A stretch of 30,138 bases of DNA. Origin: an uncultured Muribaculaceae bacterium (GTDB lineage: Bacteria; Bacteroidota; Bacteroidia; Bacteroidales; Muribaculaceae). The stretch is taken from positions 1 through 30,138 of the forward strand of contig CAKUKR010000018.1 in the NCBI GenBank assembly GCA_934663645.1, read 5' to 3'. Below, piece after piece: positions 8,882 through 18,557 of this stretch (the stretch's first letter is position 1; every line of letters starts with the position of its first letter). Below the pieces are notes generated by a model. It was not told where the DNA came from and made no database searches. It was given only the letters and a program-made list of their open reading frames with translations. The translations under genes and the position numbers were made by a program.

Positions 8882-10309
8882 TTATTTCCCCTTTCCGAGC
8901 AATACGGTGCGGACGGTGTAGATTAGTATTTTGAAATCGACAGAAATAGACATATTCGACAGATAGAGCAAGTCATACTGCACGCGCTCAATCATTTGGT
9001 CAACGTCGGAAGCATAGCCGTATTTCACCATTCCCCACGAGGTAATGCCCGGGCGCACTTGGTGAAGAAGCGTGTAATAAGGCGCTTTTTCGAGTATCTG
9101 GCGTATGTAGAACTCACGTTCCGGACGAGGCCCGACAAGCGACATGTCGCCGGTCAGTACATTCCAGAACTGCGGCAGCTCGTCTATGCGGTATTTGCGC
9201 ATGAAGCGACCGATGCGTGTCACGCGAGGGTCATTGTCGCTTGACAGCTGCGGCCCTGCCGCCTCTGCATCAACACGCATGGTGCGGAACTTGTATATGT
9301 AAAATGGGCAACGGTGACGGCCTACGCGCTGCTGCTTGTAGAATACCGGCCCTTTGGAATCCGACTTTATCAAGGCTGCAAGTATCAGGAACGGCACTGC
9401 AAGCAAAATCAGCGCAATGGCCGAAATCGCCACATCGAGTGTACGCTTGATGTTCTGCGATGATTCGCGCAGGTGCGGCGTGGTCAGATCCACAAAAGGC
9501 TCGCCATATATGTCTTGCAAACGTATACCCGATGTCAGATAGGACCGCAAATCTGGGGCAATTTTGACTGGTATGTCGAGGTCGAAAAGTCGTCCCAGTA
9601 ATTTTAGCAATCGAGAGTCAGACGTAGAAGGCAGTGTGATTAGTATTTGTGAAACCTTATCCTTTTGGCACACTGACTTCAGGTCGTCTAATGAGTAGAC
9701 CGGTTTGCCCAAGAACTCCTGCTCTCCGGCATCGCCGTCTGTAAGCACATACCCTTCTGCTACATATCCGAGGTTGGCAAGCGATGATTCGAGCCGCTGT
9801 GTCTCCTCACGAGCCTTGTCTCGAGTGCCGATTATAATGGTGCGGAATGCCCAGCGGTTTTGCCTGATTTTGCGGAAACGCGCTCCGGTGAGAATGGCGC
9901 GGCCGAGATATGTCATTCCAAACAGCAGACCGAATATCGTTGCCAGAACAGCATAGTTGCTCGTCGATACGGCTATCTGGTCATTGGTAAGCAAGACAAG
10001 GTAAATCAGGAGAGAGTTTATAATCGCTGTGTAGACTGTCGTATACAGCTCCTGCAACCGAGACCGCTGGAAAGGATTGTTGTAATACCCAGAAAGCCAA
10101 TATACAAAGAGCATGACCAATGGGAACAGTATTTCCTCAACAAGCATCTTGCTGTCAATAAGGTACATCCAAAGAGTGTAGGTATGCGCCTCATAGTTCC
10201 CCACTGAAAAGTGGAAGAAGCGGTAGACATTGAACAGCAGGAATGCGATGCTCGTCGTCAACCAGTCGGAGAACACATATTTAGCCCTTTGGACGTTGAT
10301 CGAGACCAC
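8882..10309 (-). CDS. WcaJ-type undecaprenyl-phosphate sugar-1-phosphate transferase (polyprenyl glycosylphosphotransferase)
   Basis: Priming glycosyltransferase that would load a sugar phosphate onto undecaprenyl phosphate to begin a capsule, exopolysaccharide or glycan repeat. Of its 475 residues, about 15-120 hold four hydrophobic segments, 140-260 form a CoA-binding-like Rossmann domain, and the C-terminal 190 or so are the catalytic bacterial sugar transferase domain, with KRTLDVAIS, a membrane-dipping hydrophobic helix, YKFRTMR, IDELPQFWNVLTGDMSLVGPRPE and RPGITSWG. The start is a GTG at 10307-10309, 29 bases inside the end of tsaC; no ATG occurs before the first hydrophobic segments are lost. 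No other glycan-assembly gene is nearby, so the product it primes cannot be named. Confidence 0.88.
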   Translation of the reverse strand: MVSINVQRAKYVFSDWLTTSIAFLLFNVYRFFHFSVGNYEAHTYTLWMYLIDSKMLVEEILFPLVMLFVYWLSGYYNNPFQRSRLQELYTTVYTAIINSLLIYLVLLTNDQIAVSTSNYAVLATIFGLLFGMTYLGRAILTGARFRKIRQNRWAFRTIIIGTRDKAREETQRLESSLANLGYVAEGYVLTDGDAGEQEFLGKPVYSLDDLKSVCQKDKVSQILITLPSTSDSRLLKLLGRLFDLDIPVKIAPDLRSYLTSGIRLQDIYGEPFVDLTTPHLRESSQNIKRTLDVAISAIALILLAVPFLILAALIKSDSKGPVFYKQQRVGRHRCPFYIYKFRTMRVDAEAAGPQLSSDNDPRVTRIGRFMRKYRIDELPQFWNVLTGDMSLVGPRPEREFYIRQILEKAPYYTLLHQVRPGITSWGMVKYGYASDVDQMIERVQYDLLYLSNMSISVDFKILIYTVRTVLLGKGK

Positions 10310-10883
10310 TGTCGAATACTCTTATGTTAGTCACTGTGCCGTCGGCCGACACCTTGATGATGTCTGACGGCTGCATTTGCGGCCTCCCTGCCCTTCCGGT
10401 TTTGCACACATAGTCCACAGCGTCAATGATTTGCCGGTCTATCTGTGCATACGTTGCCGGTGTCGGCTGTCCCGAAATGTTGGCTGACGTAGACACAAGC
10501 GGCGAGCCGAGGCGGCGGCACAATTCTGTGCAGAAAGCATAGCCGGGTATGCGCATACCCACAGAGCCGTCCTCTGCGAGGAGCAGAGGTGATATGCCGT
10601 GCGCTCCGTCGTATATGATTGTCGTAGGGCGTGTTGCGTCAGCCAAGATATGCCGTGCGGCATCAGGGACAGAGGCAACATGGTGCGAAACCATTTCCAT
10701 GTCAGAAACGAGCAGAAGCATTGATTTGGCCGACGGACGGTGTTTTATGCCGAAAAGGCGTGAAACAGCATCGCCGTTGCACGCATCGCAGCCCAATCCC
10801 CACACGGTATCGGTAGGGTAAAGTATCACCCCACCGCCGCGCAGCACATTGACTGCCGCCTCTATATCGTCCTGCATACTCAT
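10281..10883 (-). CDS. tsaC: L-threonylcarbamoyladenylate synthase (Sua5/YciO/YrdC family)
   Basis: Makes threonylcarbamoyl-AMP from threonine, bicarbonate and ATP for the t6A modification of ANN-decoding tRNAs. The 200-residue single-domain form resembles YrdC/TsaC rather than long Sua5. The N-terminal YPTDTVWGLGCDA motif is present, and the KR...SN tetrad that marks active TsaC appears as K47 and R49 (IKHRP) and S133 and N135 (TSANISG). YciO-type paralogues of unknown role are the main alternative, but the intact tetrad argues against that. It is first in the minus-strand run leading to menE, with its own strong promoter, and overlaps the sugar transferase start by 29 bases. Confidence 0.87.
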   Translation of the reverse strand: MSMQDDIEAAVNVLRGGGVILYPTDTVWGLGCDACNGDAVSRLFGIKHRPSAKSMLLLVSDMEMVSHHVASVPDAARHILADATRPTTIIYDGAHGISPLLLAEDGSVGMRIPGYAFCTELCRRLGSPLVSTSANISGQPTPATYAQIDRQIIDAVDYVCKTGRAGRPQMQPSDIIKVSADGTVTNIRVFDSGLDQRPKG

Positions 10884-10902
10884 TTCTGCCGCATTGAACT
10901 TA

Positions 10903-10934
10903 CAAAGTTACACAAAACGCCGCTAATTGTCAAA
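10903..10934 (-). promoter_or_regulatory. Strong Bacteroidota-type promoter for the tsaC-to-menE gene run
   Basis: On the minus strand TTTG (10931-10934) is followed after exactly 20 bp by TAACTTTG (10903-10910), a perfect match to the TTTG/TAnnTTTG consensus. The -33 element overlaps the nadE stop codon (10930-10932), so the promoter is embedded at the very end of nadE. A start near 10896 gives a leader of only about 13 bases before the tsaC ATG. It is the only consensus-grade promoter I noticed upstream of the eight genes. Confidence 0.75.
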
Positions 10935-12861
10935 TGCCATCCACCTCGTCAAGCCATATACGTGAACTTGCATCGGAAGGCATACGCCAGTCAGCACGAG
11001 GCGATATAGACACGCTGCCTGTCTTCGGCCCGTCTGGGAGGCAGGAGCGTTTGAATTGCTGCGCAAAGAAACGCCGGTAAAATGTCCGCAGCCAATGACG
11101 CACTACATCAGCATCATACGTCCTGGCAAAAGCAGCCCTGGCAAGCATGAAGACCTTGCGCGGCGTGAAGCCGTAGCGCATGGTATAGTAGAGGAAGAAG
11201 TCATGAAGTTCGTATGGCCCTACGAGGTCTTCTGTCTTTTGAGAGATGTTGCCGTCCTTGTCCGCTGGTATCAGCTCGGGGCTGACAGGGGTGTTGACAA
11301 TATCCATGAGGGCGATGCGCAATTCCTCATCTTCATCACGTCGTGCTATCCACTCCACAAGGTGGCGAACCAACGTCTTGGGAACTGATGTGTTTACGGA
11401 ATACATTGACATGTGGTCGGCATTGTATGTGCACCAGCCCAGGGCTAGCTCTGACAAGTCGCCTGTGCCGAGCACCATCGCTCCGACACGGTTGCCGTAG
11501 TCCATCAATATCTGCGTGCGCTCCCTCGCCTGGCAATTCTCGTATGTCACGTCATGCACATTCTCGTCCTGTCCGATGTCGCGGAAATGCTGTCGCACCG
11601 CGTCTGCAATGGGTATCTCGAGAGCTGTCACCCCAAGCCGTTGCATTATGGTGTGTGCGTTGGTGTGTGTGCGGTGCGTAGTGCCGAAACCGGGCATCGT
11701 TATTGCGTAAATCCCTTTTCGGTCGAGGCCAAGCGCGTCAAACGCTTTGACTGCGATAAGCAGGGCGAGCGTAGAGTCCAGTCCTCCGGAAATACCCACG
11801 GTGAGGTGCCGGCAACCTGTGGCCCGCAGCCGTTGCACAAGTCCGGCTGTCTGTATCGACGTGACCTCATGGCATCGGTCGTCAAGCAACGGCCCAGCTG
11901 ACGGCACAAAGGGGTGGCGCTTTATGGTGCGGTATTCCAACTGCCTGTCCGCATCATCGTCTGAAACGCAAGTATCAACCGTACAGAACCCAAGCGGCTC
12001 GTCCTCATTATCGTAGTACGTGTCTATGCGGCGGCGGTCAGCACGTAACATCTCAAGGTCTACGTCGGCAGTCACCGCTTGGGCAGACTCGGAGAAGCGC
12101 GGGGATTCGCAAAGCATCCGGCCGTCTTCGGCTATCATGGCATTGCCGGCATATACCGCATCTGTAGAGGACTCCCCTGCTCCGGCCGAGGCGTATGCGT
12201 AGACACAGCGCAAGCGGGCAGACTGACCCGAAACGAGGGAGCGCAAGTAGTCGTGCTTGCCTATCAGTTCGTCTGTCGCTGAAAGGTTGACAATCACGTC
12301 TGCACCAGCTAGCGCAAGACGGTTGCTGGGCGGCGCAGGTACCCACAAGTCCTCGCATATCTCAACTCCGACCAATGCTCCGCAGTGGCGCAGCATCACG
12401 TCAGTGCCGAACGGCACACTCTCGCCGCAGATGCATATTTCCTCACAGCGCACATTCTTGCCGGAAGCGAACCAACGTTTCTCGTAGAACTCATTGTAGT
12501 TGGGCAGATACGATTTAGGCACGACAGCCTTCACCTCGCCGTCCGCGCACGCCGCCGCGCAGTTGTACAACCGGCCTTGGTGCATAAGCGGCACGCCGAC
12601 AACGGCCATAAGCCGAGAGCCTGCGGTAGCCTCTGCAACACGCACAAGTGCCTCCCCTGCCGCCGTAAGCATCAGCTGCTGGTGGAACAGGTCGCCGCAG
12701 GTATATCCGGTCAACCCGAGCTCAGGCAACACAAGCAGTTCACAACCGCGTGCTACAGCAGCTCGTGCAGCTGCAAGGGTCTGCTCCTCATTATATTTTA
12801 CATCTGCAACCTTAACGAGCGGGAAAGCCGCAGAAACACGGAAAAATCCAAATCTGTCCAT
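10930..12861 (-). CDS. nadE: Glutamine-dependent NAD+ synthetase
   Basis: Two-domain enzyme that makes NAD+ from deamido-NAD+, ATP and glutamine. The N-terminal nitrilase-type glutaminase carries the Glu-Lys-Cys triad, seen as E47 (LPELGLTGY), K116 (VVPKSYLPN) and C169 (VEICEDLW). The C-terminal synthetase has the ATP pyrophosphatase loop SGGLDS at 358-363. I place the start at the ATG at 12861 (643 residues) because MDRFGFFRVSAAFP is where the family normally begins. The frame stays open to an ATG at 12948, but that codon lies upstream of the likely transcription start, beside the -7 element. It is transcribed divergently from the beta-barrel gene at 13051. Confidence 0.94.
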   Translation of the reverse strand: MDRFGFFRVSAAFPLVKVADVKYNEEQTLAAARAAVARGCELLVLPELGLTGYTCGDLFHQQLMLTAAGEALVRVAEATAGSRLMAVVGVPLMHQGRLYNCAAACADGEVKAVVPKSYLPNYNEFYEKRWFASGKNVRCEEICICGESVPFGTDVMLRHCGALVGVEICEDLWVPAPPSNRLALAGADVIVNLSATDELIGKHDYLRSLVSGQSARLRCVYAYASAGAGESSTDAVYAGNAMIAEDGRMLCESPRFSESAQAVTADVDLEMLRADRRRIDTYYDNEDEPLGFCTVDTCVSDDDADRQLEYRTIKRHPFVPSAGPLLDDRCHEVTSIQTAGLVQRLRATGCRHLTVGISGGLDSTLALLIAVKAFDALGLDRKGIYAITMPGFGTTHRTHTNAHTIMQRLGVTALEIPIADAVRQHFRDIGQDENVHDVTYENCQARERTQILMDYGNRVGAMVLGTGDLSELALGWCTYNADHMSMYSVNTSVPKTLVRHLVEWIARRDEDEELRIALMDIVNTPVSPELIPADKDGNISQKTEDLVGPYELHDFFLYYTMRYGFTPRKVFMLARAAFARTYDADVVRHWLRTFYRRFFAQQFKRSCLPDGPKTGSVSISPRADWRMPSDASSRIWLDEVDGI

Positions 12862-12936
12862 TTTGTATTTCGATACTCGCATACAATGCTGCAGCAGTGC
12901 CGCAGCAGGCGCGAAGCTGTTACGTCCATTTTGTTG

Positions 12937-12967
12937 CAAAAGTAACAAACTATTTCCGATTAATCAA
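12937..12967 (-). promoter_or_regulatory. Promoter of nadE
   Basis: On the minus strand TTG (12965-12967) is followed after 20 bp by TACTTTTG (12937-12944), an exact TAnnTTTG -7 element. A start near 12930 leaves a leader of about 70 bases to the ATG at 12861. This placement also excludes the longest possible nadE start at 12948. I did not find a comparable promoter for the divergent gene on the plus strand in the same gap. Confidence 0.65.
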
Positions 12968-13050
12968 CGTTACTACGGATAAATATAGTACAAACCGCGA
13001 GTCCGGAATGGATGCCAGCCCGGTCTTGCACCAAACAACCCGAAATAACT

Positions 13051-13542
13051 ATGAAATACTCAATGAACAAGCTAATCGCTGTCGGAGCTCTTGCCTTGGC
13101 AGGACTGTCCGGCATCGGCTCGACGGCAAGTGCCAAGGGCAATGAGATGACACTCGGTCTCGCCGGCGGTGTCGCCACACACAACAGCGGCGGTTATGCC
13201 GACATCTACTTCCAGTACACTATTGCGCCTCATGTGCGTATCGCACCTGAAGTCGGCTACATCTTCCGCAATGACTGCCTCTCTGGTTTCGAATTCTCGG
13301 TAGATATGCACTTCCCGTTCCGCCTGGCCAAAGGGTTTAACATATATCCGCTGACAGGTCTCACGCTTAACAACTGGAATGTTGACCATGGCGGCGACTA
13401 CACTCGCGTAGGCGCAGACTTCGGCGCAGGTTTCGACATCTACCTGACCTCGACATTCAAACTCTCGCTGCAAGGCAAGTACTCCCTCATGGACGACTGC
13501 AGTGGAGGCTTCTTCAACGTCGGCTTCGGCTACGTATTCTGA
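13051..13542 (+). CDS. Small outer-membrane beta-barrel protein (porin/OmpA-barrel-like)
   Basis: A 163-residue protein from the ATG at 13051. The N-terminus is a clear signal peptide: a basic MKYSMNK start, a hydrophobic stretch to about residue 22, and a cleavage site near STASAKG. The mature part has alternating polar and aromatic residues in short strands (YADIYFQYTI, VRIAPEVGYIF, FEFSVDMHF) and ends FNVGFGYVF, with the terminal phenylalanine expected for insertion by the BAM machinery. About eight strands would fit the length, as in OmpW/OmpX-type or outer-membrane-protein beta-barrel domains. Its ligand and role are not identifiable. The start at 13012 in the same frame would put non-signal residues before the signal peptide and is rejected. 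It is monocistronic, closed by the terminator at 13568. Confidence 0.8.
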   Translation: MKYSMNKLIAVGALALAGLSGIGSTASAKGNEMTLGLAGGVATHNSGGYADIYFQYTIAPHVRIAPEVGYIFRNDCLSGFEFSVDMHFPFRLAKGFNIYPLTGLTLNNWNVDHGGDYTRVGADFGAGFDIYLTSTFKLSLQGKYSLMDDCSGGFFNVGFGYVF

Positions 13543-13567
13543 CACAGCGACTGCACTCAAATATACC

Positions 13568-13604
13568 GGGAGCGGCACTTACGTTTGCCGTTCCCGATTT
13601 TTTT
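13568..13604 (+). terminator. Intrinsic terminator after the beta-barrel gene
   Basis: A ten-pair stem (GGGAGCGGCA at 13568-13577 with TGCCGTTCCC at 13586-13595, one G-U pair) with an 8-base loop is followed by seven Ts at 13598-13604. It is a standard rho-independent terminator. Its 3' half also contains the -33 element of the next promoter. Confidence 0.88.
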
Positions 13605-13615
13605 GTATAACTTTG
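13584..13615 (+). promoter_or_regulatory. Promoter of the thiamine operon
   Basis: TTTG (13584-13587) and TAACTTTG (13608-13615) are separated by exactly 20 bp, a perfect match to the Bacteroidota consensus. The -33 element lies within the loop and 3' arm of the preceding terminator, and the T tract lies in the spacer. Transcription would begin close to 13622, directly at the TPP aptamer. Confidence 0.8.
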
Positions 13616-13619
13616 CGGC

Positions 13620-13705
13620 GAAAGCGGGGGTGCTGCCATTCGGCGGCTGAGAACATACCCTATGAACCTGATGCGGATAATGCCGATGCAGGGAGACATT
13701 CTTTG
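13620..13705 (+). promoter_or_regulatory. TPP riboswitch (THI element)
   Basis: The conserved TPP-aptamer core is readable in order: GGGGGTGC at 13626-13633, a P3 stem (GCTGCC 13632-13637 with GGCGGC 13642-13647), CTGAGA at 13647-13652, TACCC at 13656-13660, GAACCTGAT at 13664-13672, GGATAATGCC at 13675-13684 and AGGGA at 13690-13694. The order and spacing are diagnostic. The outer P1 helix is weak in my reading, so the aptamer ends are approximate. It lies between the thi promoter and thiD and should lower operon expression when TPP is abundant. Confidence 0.95.
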
Positions 13706-13709
13706 TTGT

Positions 13710-13762
13710 CATTGCACATTGGGTGAACAGGGTTAACCGCAACAAATTACGCCAGTGCGATG
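13710..13762 (+). promoter_or_regulatory. Possible start-codon-sequestering helix (riboswitch expression platform)
   Basis: CATTGCAC at 13710-13717 can pair over eight positions (one U-G) with GTGCGATG at 13755-13762, which contains the thiD ATG at 13760-13762. The enclosed loop carries a small GGTTAACC palindrome. No T tract follows, so control of translation initiation is more likely than transcription termination. The competing structure with the aptamer was not resolved. Confidence 0.45.
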
Positions 13763-14602
13763 AAAGAGCCATACACGACAATACTCACGATAGCCGGTTC
13801 AGATCCCTCGGCGGGGGCTGGTCTGCAAGGTGACATCAAGACAGCCATGGTCATGGGAGTCTATGCTGTGACAGCTGTGACAGCAGTCACTGTACAGAAC
13901 TCGCAAAGTGCAGACGCAATTTTGCCTGTATCAGCAGATTTGCTCGAACAGCAGATTGACGCGCTCGCCTCGGACATAACCATCGACGCTGTGAAAATCG
14001 GCATGCTGCCCACAGCGGAAAGCATCGAGGCGGTCAGACACTGTATTGACCGTCACAAGCTGCGCAACATTGTAGTTGACCCGATAGCCTCGCCGACATT
14101 GGCATCTGCCAGATGCGGCAGTTCGTCTGCATTTGATACGCTGAAAAAGTGCCTTCTACCAATTGCCGACATCATTACACCAAATGTACATGAAGCTGAA
14201 ATGCTGCTTGGCGCAACCGCAGGCAGCCGTTCAGCGACGGAACTTGCAGTACTGCTGTGCAACGAATTTGGCTCACGCTCTGCTCTGGTCAAAGGCGGTG
14301 ACTGTGCTGGCGACAGCATAACAGATGCTCTGTATGAGGCTAGGTCTGGCTGCCAGATGCTCTTCTTCTCACACTCCATAGTCTCTGCAAATACCCACGG
14401 CACAGGCTGCGCTCTTTCCACGGCTATCGCGTGTGGCCTTGCACGCCGCCGAAGCCTGCATCAGGCAGCGGCAGATGCAGAGCGGACAGTGCATGATCTA
14501 ATACGTGCCGGCGCAAATTTCGCCTTCGGCAAAGGTGGCTACGGCCCGCTCGGCACACTCTCCAACCTGACTTCTAACAAAACAAACAACTGCATACCAT
14601 GA
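13760..14602 (+). CDS. thiD: Hydroxymethylpyrimidine/phosphomethylpyrimidine kinase ThiD
   Basis: Ribokinase-fold enzyme that phosphorylates HMP and HMP-P to HMP-PP, the pyrimidine half of thiamine. The 280-residue protein has the N-terminal substrate motif AGSDPSAGAGLQGDIK, the central VDPI segment (family usually VDPV), TPNVHEAEMLLG, VKGG, and the C-terminal NTHGTGCALSTA anion hole with its catalytic region. It is first in the operon, directly under the TPP riboswitch. The final codons overlap the thiS start by 4 bases (ATGA). Having thiD first is less common than an order starting with thiS, but function is not in doubt. Confidence 0.94.
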   Translation: MKEPYTTILTIAGSDPSAGAGLQGDIKTAMVMGVYAVTAVTAVTVQNSQSADAILPVSADLLEQQIDALASDITIDAVKIGMLPTAESIEAVRHCIDRHKLRNIVVDPIASPTLASARCGSSSAFDTLKKCLLPIADIITPNVHEAEMLLGATAGSRSATELAVLLCNEFGSRSALVKGGDCAGDSITDALYEARSGCQMLFFSHSIVSANTHGTGCALSTAIACGLARRRSLHQAAADAERTVHDLIRAGANFAFGKGGYGPLGTLSNLTSNKTNNCIP

Positions 14603-14802
14603 GAGTATATGTAAACGACCAACCCAAAATGCTCCCCGTCACGGTGCAAAACATCGCTGACCTGCTGGAGCATCTCTCCATAAAGACTGCCGGAACTGCT
14701 GTGGCTGTCAACGGCAAAATAGTCCGCCGCGAAAATTGGCCGGTATCCAATCTGAATGAGGAGGACAAAATTATGATAATCAGCGCGGCATACGGAGGCT
14801 AA
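14599..14802 (+). CDS. thiS: Sulfur carrier protein ThiS
   Basis: A 67-residue ubiquitin-fold protein that carries sulfur as a C-terminal thiocarboxylate for thiazole formation. It ends in the required Gly-Gly (AAYGG), begins with the short strand MRVYVND, and has the central AVAVNGKIVRRENW segment typical of ThiS. It overlaps thiD by 4 bases and precedes the thiE-like gene by 15 bp. Loading normally needs the adenylyltransferase ThiF, which is not encoded in this operon. Confidence 0.93.
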   Translation: MRVYVNDQPKMLPVTVQNIADLLEHLSIKTAGTAVAVNGKIVRRENWPVSNLNEEDKIMIISAAYGG

Positions 14803-14817
14803 CAGCGTTAACTCTCT

Positions 14818-15408
14818 ATGGACAAGTTCATTACTATCGCCATAACGCCTGAGCGTACTGTCACCGATGAAGCTGATATAGTTGCTGCCCTGTTGGACGG
14901 CGGCATCGACTATGTACACCTGCGTCACCCGAATATTAAGGAGGTAGAGATGCGCCGGCTGATTGAGGCCATACCGAGCCGATTGCATGGCAGATTACGC
15001 CTTCATTCGCATTTTGCGCTGGTGGATGCATACTCTCTGGCTGGTGCGCATCTGAACAGCCGAAATCCCTCATTTTATGGCACTCAAGGCACTCTGTCCA
15101 GAAGTTGCCACTCTATTGAGGAGGTCGCAGATGCCGGCAAATACGAGTATGTCACACTCTCACCCGTATTTGACTCAATTTCTAAGCAAGGGTACAATGC
15201 AGCAATATCATTTGCCGATTTCGCACGGATGCGGCCGCCGACAAAAGTCATAGCCCTCGGCGGTGTCACGCCTGACCGCTTCGCGATGCTGCATGACGCA
15301 GGATTTGCCGGTGCTGCGATGCTCGGCTATATATGGGAGGCTCAATCAGCAAGTGAACTTGCCGAAAAACTGGAAACGATAAAAGCGAAATCATGCTTCA
15401 ATTCATAA
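14818..15408 (+). CDS. ThiE/TenI-like TIM-barrel protein, divergent thiamine-phosphate synthase paralogue
   Basis: A 196-residue protein with the ThiE/TenI fold pattern: DGGIDYVHLRHP near residue 35, a SRSCHSIEEV segment near 95, YVTLSPVFDSISKQGY near 112, and ALGGVTPDRF near 143. The canonical ThiE motifs are altered: QLRxK reads HLRHP, LNDRxxLA reads LHSHFALVDA, and GVHLGQxD reads GAHLNSRNP. It is therefore unlikely to be an ordinary thiamine-phosphate synthase. TenI-type thiazole tautomerase is the nearest known role, and Bacteroides thi operons carry a similar second protein from memory. It overlaps the canonical thiE by 16 bases. Fold confidence is high, function is uncertain. Confidence 0.75.
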   Translation: MDKFITIAITPERTVTDEADIVAALLDGGIDYVHLRHPNIKEVEMRRLIEAIPSRLHGRLRLHSHFALVDAYSLAGAHLNSRNPSFYGTQGTLSRSCHSIEEVADAGKYEYVTLSPVFDSISKQGYNAAISFADFARMRPPTKVIALGGVTPDRFAMLHDAGFAGAAMLGYIWEAQSASELAEKLETIKAKSCFNS

Positions 15409-16022
15409 CAAATACCAACTGCAACGTGCCTCTAGAGGCACAGGTGGCAGCTGCTCTTGACGGCGGTTGCCGCTGGGTGCAACTGCGCATGAAGGATGCG
15501 TCTGACGACGAAATCCGCCGTGTGGTGAGCGTCATTAAGCCAATGTGCGACCAGATGGAAGCGTTCCTGATACTGAATGACCGCGTAAACCTCGCCAAAG
15601 AACTCGAAGTGTCGGGAGTCCATGTCGGAAAGGAGGATATGTCGCCGTCCGAAGCCCGGGCAATACTCGGCGCAGGTGCGGTAATCGGCGTGACCGTAAA
15701 CACATTTGAAGATGTGCTCCGAGCAGCCACTTGTGACATCGATTATGTCGGCATTGGCCCATACCGTCACACGACGACAAAGAAGAACCTCGCGCCGATA
15801 CTTGGCAAGGAAGGCATAAGCGCGATATGCCGACAAATGGACGAGAAGGGCATCGAGATAGCCCGCGTAGCAGTAGGCGGCATCGGCATCGACGACATCC
15901 TTCCGCTAATGGAGTGCGGTGTAAATGGTGTGGCCGTGAGCGGTGCTATTGCCAACGCTAAAGACATGGCTGCCGCGACCAGCGAGTTGGTCCGGCTGCT
16001 TAACTCCACATTGAAAAACTGA
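15393..16022 (+). CDS. thiE: Thiamine-phosphate synthase ThiE
   Basis: Joins HMP-PP to thiazole phosphate to give thiamine monophosphate. The 209-residue protein carries all the expected motifs: WVQLRMKD (substrate and pyrophosphate binding), LNDRVNLA, GVHVGKEDM, the GIGPYRHTTTKK loop, and VGGIGIDDI / GVNGVAVSGAI at the phosphate site. Its start lies 16 bases inside the upstream thiE-like gene and the next gene, thiG, begins 28 bp after its stop. In contrast to its neighbour, nothing essential appears missing. Confidence 0.94.
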   Translation: MLQFITNTNCNVPLEAQVAAALDGGCRWVQLRMKDASDDEIRRVVSVIKPMCDQMEAFLILNDRVNLAKELEVSGVHVGKEDMSPSEARAILGAGAVIGVTVNTFEDVLRAATCDIDYVGIGPYRHTTTKKNLAPILGKEGISAICRQMDEKGIEIARVAVGGIGIDDILPLMECGVNGVAVSGAIANAKDMAAATSELVRLLNSTLKN

Positions 16023-16050
16023 ATTCTAATCCAATAATACATAACACAAT

Positions 16051-18556
<2,506 letters not shown>

Positions 18557-18557
<1 letters not shown>

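Noticed and set aside
12968..13050. Plus-strand promoter for the beta-barrel gene
   Set aside because: No TAnnTTTG with a suitable -33 element could be found; the gene must have a promoter but I cannot point to it.
13072..13578. 168-codon minus-strand frame opposite the beta-barrel gene
   Set aside because: The plus strand shows a signal peptide, a barrel pattern and a terminal Phe, and is closed by a terminator; the minus frame has none of these.
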